18,621 nucleotides of DNA from contig DBVS01000075.1 of NCBI GenBank assembly GCA_002308235.1, positions 289 to 18,909 on the forward strand, read 5' to 3'. Within the stretch, counting starts at the first letter, position 1, and each line of letters starts with the position of its first letter. Under the pieces are notes generated by a model. That model was not told the DNA's origin. It did no database searches and worked only from the letters and a program-made list of their open reading frames with translations. The DNA is from Lachnospiraceae bacterium UBA1258. GTDB taxonomy: Bacteria > Bacillota > Clostridia > Lachnospirales > Lachnospiraceae. This document shows positions 14,553 to 18,621 of this stretch, piece by piece. The position numbers and the translations under genes were made by a program.

Positions 14553-16362
14553 CTGTCCTTCTTTCCGAGATCAGTACACTGATCTTAGTATATTTTCCTT
14601 CCTCGCTTTCGATGAACAGACCGTACTGTTCGCCGAATTCGTACTTTAAGCGCTTATGGACGTTGTTGATACCTATTTCTTTAAAGAATTCCGAACGGTT
14701 TTCGCCTTCATGGTCGTTAAGGAGAGTGATACACTTGTCCTTAGGAATACCGACGCCGTCGTCTGTCACATCAATGCATATATCCCTGCAGTCCTTGCCG
14801 TGAGGAACGTAGTGGGCATGGATATCTATGTTGCCGGTGCCGCCCTTGGGTTCCAGACCGTGGAAGATGGCATTCTCAACAATGGGCTGAAGCGTGAACT
14901 TAAGTATCTGGGCATTCAGGATTTCATCGTCATCAACATTGATATTCAGGCGGATCATTCCCCCGTATCTGAGATTCTGAATGGTGAAATAGTTCTTTAC
15001 CAGAGATAGTTCTTCGGATATGGGAACAAGCAGGGAAGTTCCCTTTGAAATGCTCCGAAGAAGTGAAGCAAGACTGGTGGTCATCTCCGTAATGCCGGTG
15101 GCACCCTGGGCCTGTGACATCATCTTTATTGAATTCAGGGTGTTATACAGGAAATGGGGATTGATCTGACTTTGCAGCATTTTGTACTCCAGATCCCGCT
15201 TTTGTTTTTCGTTTTCAACTCTGCTGTCAAGAAGCCTGGAAACGCTTTCGGACAGGTCATTGATGCCCTTGCCTATCTCACCTATCTCGTGGTCGGCTTC
15301 GATGGAACCGTCTCTTGAAAAATCACCTTCGGAGATAAGGCCGATCTTTTTACGGATCCGGGACAGAGGCTTGTGTATCATGTCGTTCATCATCTTGACC
15401 ATGATAAGAGCAATGGCAACCAGACCGATGAGAATGGCCAGCATGATGAGCCAGAATAAGCCCACCTGTCTGTCAGTCTCTCTGGAAGAAACGGTCTGTG
15501 CCAGGTAACAGTCGTTCATTAAGAGAGGGTAGACGATGACCGTTCTTTTTCCCTCTTTGGTGTCGATCCTGTATACTCCGGTGCCGCCGGAGGACATATC
15601 CGACTGGTCTTTAAGTATCCTGTATTCGGGTTCGATCTCGCTGATCGAACTGCTGTTAAGTTCGTAGAGGTGATCCCCCATGCCCAGATAAAGATTGCTG
15701 CCTTTTTCCATGTAGTAGGAGGGCAGTTTGGAGGTTATCATGTCACAGGAGACCTCCATAAAAAGAAACCCGCCGTGATTGGAACGGAATCTGTAATAGA
15801 TCGGACGGATGAGAGGTATCACGTATTTAACGTTTTTGCCCCTTAAGAATGGATCTGCGATCACACCCTCGGAAAAATCATAATCATCGGCAGAGAGCAT
15901 GGATTCAAAGAAGGAAAGCTCCCGGATCATCCCGGCCATGTCAACGGAGGTGGAAAAGCTGGTCTGACAGGCCTGCAGATAGTGCTCATCGGTGGCAACG
16001 ATGACACGGGGCATATATTTGCAGGAGGAATTGTTCTGATATTCCTCAAAAAGACGGTCGTAGGTGGCAACGCTCAGAACGGAACCGGGCTCGGGGCTTG
16101 CCTTGATATATTCCGCAATAACGGAACTTCCCTGACAGAAGCGAGCCATCCTGTAGACGTCCTGGATGTTTTCGTTGATGGAATCCCCCAGCATCCTTAA
16201 GTTTGATTCGGTGGAACTGATGAGACTGCTCTGCATATATTTATGGAAAAAGAAATAACTGGCCGCAGCGATCACAAGACACATTCCGAGTATGCTGGAA
16301 AGTGTGGTGAACATGATACGCCTGTGTATTTTTCCGATCTTTAAAGAGTTTTCCGTATTCAT
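14545..16362 (-). CDS. Membrane sensor histidine kinase (YesM-like)
   Basis: This 605-residue protein has membrane helix 1 (about 17-40), an extracellular sensor region (about 41-300) and membrane helix 2 (about 302-325). A HAMP linker (about 326-380), a coiled-coil segment and a His_kinase domain follow. The phosphorylated residue is His403 in QINPHFLYNTLN, typical of the YesM/LytS class. The ATP site shows the N box (QPIVENAIFHGL, Asn497) and G box DDGVGIP (about 534-540). It should sense an extracellular ligand and phosphorylate the downstream regulator, whose start codon lies inside its stop region. The ATG at 16362 lacks a ribosome binding site and sits 7 bases after a TATAAT, so its mRNA may be nearly leaderless. 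The sensed ligand is unknown, most likely a carbohydrate or binding-protein complex. Confidence 0.92.
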   Translation of the reverse strand: MNTENSLKIGKIHRRIMFTTLSSILGMCLVIAAASYFFFHKYMQSSLISSTESNLRMLGDSINENIQDVYRMARFCQGSSVIAEYIKASPEPGSVLSVATYDRLFEEYQNNSSCKYMPRVIVATDEHYLQACQTSFSTSVDMAGMIRELSFFESMLSADDYDFSEGVIADPFLRGKNVKYVIPLIRPIYYRFRSNHGGFLFMEVSCDMITSKLPSYYMEKGSNLYLGMGDHLYELNSSSISEIEPEYRILKDQSDMSSGGTGVYRIDTKEGKRTVIVYPLLMNDCYLAQTVSSRETDRQVGLFWLIMLAILIGLVAIALIMVKMMNDMIHKPLSRIRKKIGLISEGDFSRDGSIEADHEIGEIGKGINDLSESVSRLLDSRVENEKQKRDLEYKMLQSQINPHFLYNTLNSIKMMSQAQGATGITEMTTSLASLLRSISKGTSLLVPISEELSLVKNYFTIQNLRYGGMIRLNINVDDDEILNAQILKFTLQPIVENAIFHGLEPKGGTGNIDIHAHYVPHGKDCRDICIDVTDDGVGIPKDKCITLLNDHEGENRSEFFKEIGINNVHKRLKYEFGEQYGLFIESEEGKYTKISVLISERRTDV

Positions 16363-16368
16363 AGGATC

Positions 16369-16377
16369 ATTATAACA
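16369..16377 (-). promoter_or_regulatory. Candidate extended -10 promoter of the kinase operon
   Basis: On the minus strand, TGTTATAAT combines a perfect -10 (16374-16369) with a TGn extension. No convincing -35 is visible. The expected start of transcription falls on or next to the kinase ATG at 16362, which would leave almost no leader. Confidence 0.4.
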
Positions 16378-16388
16378 TAATATAAAAA

Positions 16389-16400
16389 GAAAACGTTTGC
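16389..16400. promoter_or_regulatory. LacI/GalR-like palindrome
   Basis: GAAAACGTTTGC has the central AAACGTTT palindrome with flanking G/C and differs by one base from a perfect GCAAACGTTTGC. Its form fits operators of LacI-family sugar regulators. It lies just upstream of the kinase promoter. As a catabolite (CcpA) site it is a poor match, and no LacI-type gene is in the window. Confidence 0.3.
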
Positions 16401-16486
16401 CTGAAAGCGGGTATGCTAAAATAGTATATGAAATCTAAAATTTTTGTATTTGTCCTGAATCCGGCCCCAATTATCTCACTAATTTT

Positions 16487-16513
16487 TTTCATGGTTTCGG
16501 AAATTATTTCATG
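16487..16513 (+). promoter_or_regulatory. Direct repeat, candidate AraC-type regulator site
   Basis: TTTCATG occurs at 16487-16493 and again at 16507-16513, exactly 20 bases apart (about two helical turns). Flanking bases are partly shared (TT before, a TT pair after). AraC-family proteins, with two helix-turn-helix units per monomer, commonly bind such direct repeats next to the -35. The second copy ends 11 bases before the TTGAAA at 16525. Binding by the divergent regulator is inferred. The rest of the 251-base gap holds AT-rich sequence with no further gene. Confidence 0.45.
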
Positions 16514-16524
16514 TTTATTTACAC

Positions 16525-16553
16525 TTGAAACTGATAAGTTATCAGTGTAAACA
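16525..16553 (+). promoter_or_regulatory. Candidate promoter with 17-bp palindrome for the sugar importer
   Basis: TTGAAA (16525-16530) stands 17 bases before TAAACA (16548-16553). Between them lies the perfect palindrome ACTGATAA-G-TTATCAGT (16530-16546), and an outer pair TTTACAC/GTGTAAA (16518-16524, 16545-16551) frames it. A protein bound there would block RNA polymerase. An alternative extended -10, TGTTATTAT, lies at 16576-16584, closer to the gene. Which one is used cannot be told by reading. Confidence 0.45.
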
Positions 16554-16613
16554 ATGTCCTGTACGGCAAAAAACATGTTATTATCAACAGGACTCAACAA
16601 AAGGAGGGATACT

Positions 16614-17969
16614 ATGAAAAAGAAAGTCATCAGTTTGCTGCTGACCGCAACCATGCTTGTTACTTTAACTGCAGGATGCGGCTCACAGAAGTCTTCGGCG
16701 TCCGCAAAGGAGACTGTCAAGGATACTTCCGTATCTGCGTCTTCAACCGAAGCAAAAACTGAAGCATCCGCAGAACCCGTTACCTTAAAATGGGCGATCT
16801 GGGATGAGAGCACAACACAGTACTGGGGAGATATCAAGAAAGCATATGAAACCAAGTTCCCCAACGTTACCATTGAGATGGTAGACCTTGGTTCTACCGA
16901 TTACATGACTGTACTTGCTACCGAACTGTCCGGTTCCGGAAGTGATTTTGACGTTGTTACCATTAAGGACGTACCCGGATATGCAACCCTGGTACAGAAG
17001 AATGCCATCATTCCTTTGGACGATTACATCAAAGCCGACGGTGTTGACCTTGCAAAATATGCGGGAGCTACCGATCAGGTCGTAGTTGACGGCAAACTTT
17101 ACGAACTTCCTTTCAGAAACGATTTCTGGGTTCTTTTCTACAACAAGGACATCTTTGATGCCAAGGGCGTTGCTTATCCTACCAATGACATGACCTGGGC
17201 TCAGTACGATGAACTTGCAAGAAAAGTAACCGATACAACCTTTGGTTCACAGATCTACGGTACCCATTATCACACCTGGAGATCCACCGTACAGCTTTGC
17301 GCGGTACTCGACGGAAAGCACACCATCCTTGACGGCAACTATGATTTCATGAAGCCCACCTATGAGATGGTACTCAATCAGGAAAAAGACGGCGTATGCA
17401 GAAAGTACACCGATCTTAAGACCGAAGGTCTTCACTATTCCGCAGCATTCTCCGGCGGAGACGTAGCTATGCTTAACATGGGCTCCTGGTTCATCGCAAC
17501 CCTGATGACCAATCTTAAGTCCGGTGAATATGATTCATCTCTTTGCGGCAACTGGGGTATCGTTAAGTATCCTCATGCCGAAGGCGTTCCCGCAGGTTCT
17601 ACACTCGGTACCATTACCGGTCTTTCCGTAACTTCAGCCAGCGACACACCCGAAGCTGCATGGAATTTCGTAAAGTGGGTAAGCGGTGAAGAAGGTGCGG
17701 CAGTTATGGCTTCTTCCGGTAACTTCCCTGCAATTATGACAGACGAAGTTAAGGCTGCCATCACAGGTCTTGAAGGATTCCCTACCGATGATGCATCCAA
17801 GGAAGCTTTGAATGTTTCTAACCTTTATCTTGAAGTACCTTACGGTGAGAACGTATCCGAGATCAATTCCATCCTTGACAGCTATCACGGTTCCATCATG
17901 ACCGGTGAAATGAGCATCGATGAAGGAATTGCAGCAATGAATAAAGAAGTATCTGCGCTTCTTAAATAA
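16614..17969 (+). CDS. Sugar ABC transporter substrate-binding lipoprotein
   Basis: This 451-residue protein has a signal peptide (MKKKVISLLL to TAGC) with Cys22 as the lipid-attachment site, a Ser/Ala/Glu/Lys-rich linker to about residue 55, and then a family 1 extracellular solute-binding fold. Typical features are TLKWAIWDESTTQYWGDI at the domain start, the hinge segment around LPFRNDFWVLFYNKDIFD, and a C-terminal helix with the EVSALL ending. It captures a sugar or oligosaccharide outside the membrane and delivers it to the permeases encoded downstream. The ATG at 16614 has AAGGAGGG upstream; an in-frame ATG at 16554 would precede the signal peptide. The many aromatic residues in the binding region suit a carbohydrate ligand, but the specific sugar is unknown. 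Confidence 0.93.
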   Translation: MKKKVISLLLTATMLVTLTAGCGSQKSSASAKETVKDTSVSASSTEAKTEASAEPVTLKWAIWDESTTQYWGDIKKAYETKFPNVTIEMVDLGSTDYMTVLATELSGSGSDFDVVTIKDVPGYATLVQKNAIIPLDDYIKADGVDLAKYAGATDQVVVDGKLYELPFRNDFWVLFYNKDIFDAKGVAYPTNDMTWAQYDELARKVTDTTFGSQIYGTHYHTWRSTVQLCAVLDGKHTILDGNYDFMKPTYEMVLNQEKDGVCRKYTDLKTEGLHYSAAFSGGDVAMLNMGSWFIATLMTNLKSGEYDSSLCGNWGIVKYPHAEGVPAGSTLGTITGLSVTSASDTPEAAWNFVKWVSGEEGAAVMASSGNFPAIMTDEVKAAITGLEGFPTDDASKEALNVSNLYLEVPYGENVSEINSILDSYHGSIMTGEMSIDEGIAAMNKEVSALLK

Positions 17970-17991
17970 GTTTAATAATCCGATGCGAAGG

Positions 17992-18020
17992 AAAAGGTGG
18001 GATCAAACGCCCACCTTTTT
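17992..18020 (+). terminator. Intra-operon hairpin between binding protein and permease
   Basis: AAAAGGTGGG (17992-18001) pairs with CCCACCTTTT (18010-18019) around an 8-base loop, followed by only one unpaired T and then CTCG. Outer bases CCGAT and ATCGG add an imperfect lower stem. The short tail suggests a partial terminator or mRNA-stabilising hairpin, which would make the binding protein more abundant than the permeases. Confidence 0.65.
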
Positions 18021-18067
18021 CTCGAATCGGGACTGATCAATGACGAAGAGAGTGACCGGTGAATAAT

Positions 18068-18621
18068 ATGACAGGAACATCCAAAAGCATACAGGTTGAA
18101 GATCTGCAGAACGCTTTGGCCGAGACCATTAAGCAGGTTCGGGAAGAGCGGGACGATAAGAAAAGAAAAAAACTCATTCTTAAGATCTCCAAATACAACA
18201 GCAGGATCAACAAGATAAAGAGCGGAAAATTATTAAGCAGACAGACAAAGCGCGATCTGATTGCATATTCCTTTATTGCGCCCAACTTTATAGGTTTCTG
18301 CGTATTTACTCTTGTTCCGATCATTTTTGCTTTTGCTCTTGCATTCATGAAATGGGACGGCTCGAATCCGGTTTCTTTTGAAGGACTCAATAACTTTAAG
18401 AGACTGTGGGGAGATACTTTCTTTAAGGCAGCACTGAAAAACACCATAATCTATTGTGTCGGTACGGTGCCCTTGACCATGGTGGCTTCCCTTGCCATGG
18501 CCATAATACTTAACCAGAAGGTATTCGGTCGGGGAATATTCAGGACCCTTGCTTTTTTCCCTTATGTAGCTTCACTGGTTGCCATTACTTCCGTCTGGAA
18601 ACTGTTGTTTCATCCCTCAAT
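18068..18621 (+). CDS. Sugar ABC transporter permease, 3'-truncated
   Basis: The frame is open from ATG 18068 to the window end, about 184 residues. After the first 57 residues comes the familiar start of MalF/UgpA-type permeases: SRQTKRDLIAYSFIAPNFIGF, membrane helix 1 (about 64-88), the FEGLNNFKRLW loop, NTIIYCVGTVPLTMVASLAMAIILNQ, and FFPYVASLVAITSVWKLLF. The signature EAA loop would lie beyond the edge. The N-terminal 57 residues are highly charged and probably helical, longer than the 10-25 residues usual before helix 1. GGTGA lies 5 bases before the ATG; an in-frame GTG at 18059 is an alternative start. It is the second gene of the importer operon after the binding protein. Confidence 0.9.
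   Translation, partial: MTGTSKSIQVEDLQNALAETIKQVREERDDKKRKKLILKISKYNSRINKIKSGKLLSRQTKRDLIAYSFIAPNFIGFCVFTLVPIIFAFALAFMKWDGSNPVSFEGLNNFKRLWGDTFFKAALKNTIIYCVGTVPLTMVASLAMAIILNQKVFGRGIFRTLAFFPYVASLVAITSVWKLLFHPS

Noticed and set aside
16387..16402. CcpA catabolite-response (cre) site
   Set aside because: About three mismatches to the cre consensus at fixed positions; a general LacI-type palindrome describes it better.
16554..16613. ATG at 16554 as start of the sugar-binding protein
   Set aside because: It would add 20 residues before the signal peptide and lacks a ribosome binding site, whereas 16614 has AAGGAGGG.

Overview
The window looks like a chromosomal segment of an anaerobic Firmicute of the class Clostridia, most likely a Lachnospiraceae-type carbohydrate fermenter. 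The evidence is the strong AGGAGG-type ribosome binding sites, the secG-rnr-smpB-ssrA gene order, a YesM/YesN-style two-component system next to a sugar ABC importer, lipobox lipoproteins, and a tmRNA whose CCA end is not encoded. This assignment is inference from gene content; no species is claimed.

Layout. (1) Positions 1-3040 hold two tandem paralogous secreted proteins of unknown function. The first is cut by the window edge and carries an extra C-terminal domain; the second is a complete lipoprotein. A strong intrinsic terminator lies between them. (2) Positions 3188-4246 encode a PilT-type pilus retraction ATPase with no other pilus gene in view. (3) Positions 4339-5892 encode the glycolytic enzyme GpmI. 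(4) Positions 5885-9458 form a divergent locus: a MerR-family regulator on the minus strand faces an overlapping pair on the plus strand, a GPH-type sugar/cation symporter and a cytosolic GH5 enzyme resembling endoglycoceramidases. A perfect palindrome inside a promoter with a 19-bp spacer, the hallmark of MerR-activated promoters, sits between them. (5) Positions 9524-12924 carry the protein-export and RNA quality-control block: secG, a terminator, rnr (RNase R), smpB and tmRNA, ending in a bidirectional terminator. (6) Positions 12966-16362 (minus strand) encode an overlapping histidine kinase and AraC-type response regulator. Divergent from them, 16614 to the window end encodes a sugar-binding lipoprotein and the start of an ABC permease.

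How the parts work together. SmpB, tmRNA and RNase R form the trans-translation pathway that frees stalled ribosomes, tags the truncated protein and degrades the faulty mRNA. The kinase/regulator pair probably senses an extracellular sugar and controls the divergent ABC importer; a 20-bp-spaced direct repeat and a 17-bp palindrome upstream of the binding-protein gene are candidate control sites. The MerR locus appears to be a compact module that imports a glycoside and splits it in the cytosol on an inducer signal.

The points most worth following up are the MerR/symporter/endoglycoceramidase-like module, the tandem lipoprotein family, the long inverted repeat that takes in the tmRNA acceptor strand, the one-base gap between smpB and tmRNA, and hairpin terminators placed just ahead of start codons. 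I saw no CRISPR array, transposase, integrase or phage gene. No clear new defence or mobile system is evident.
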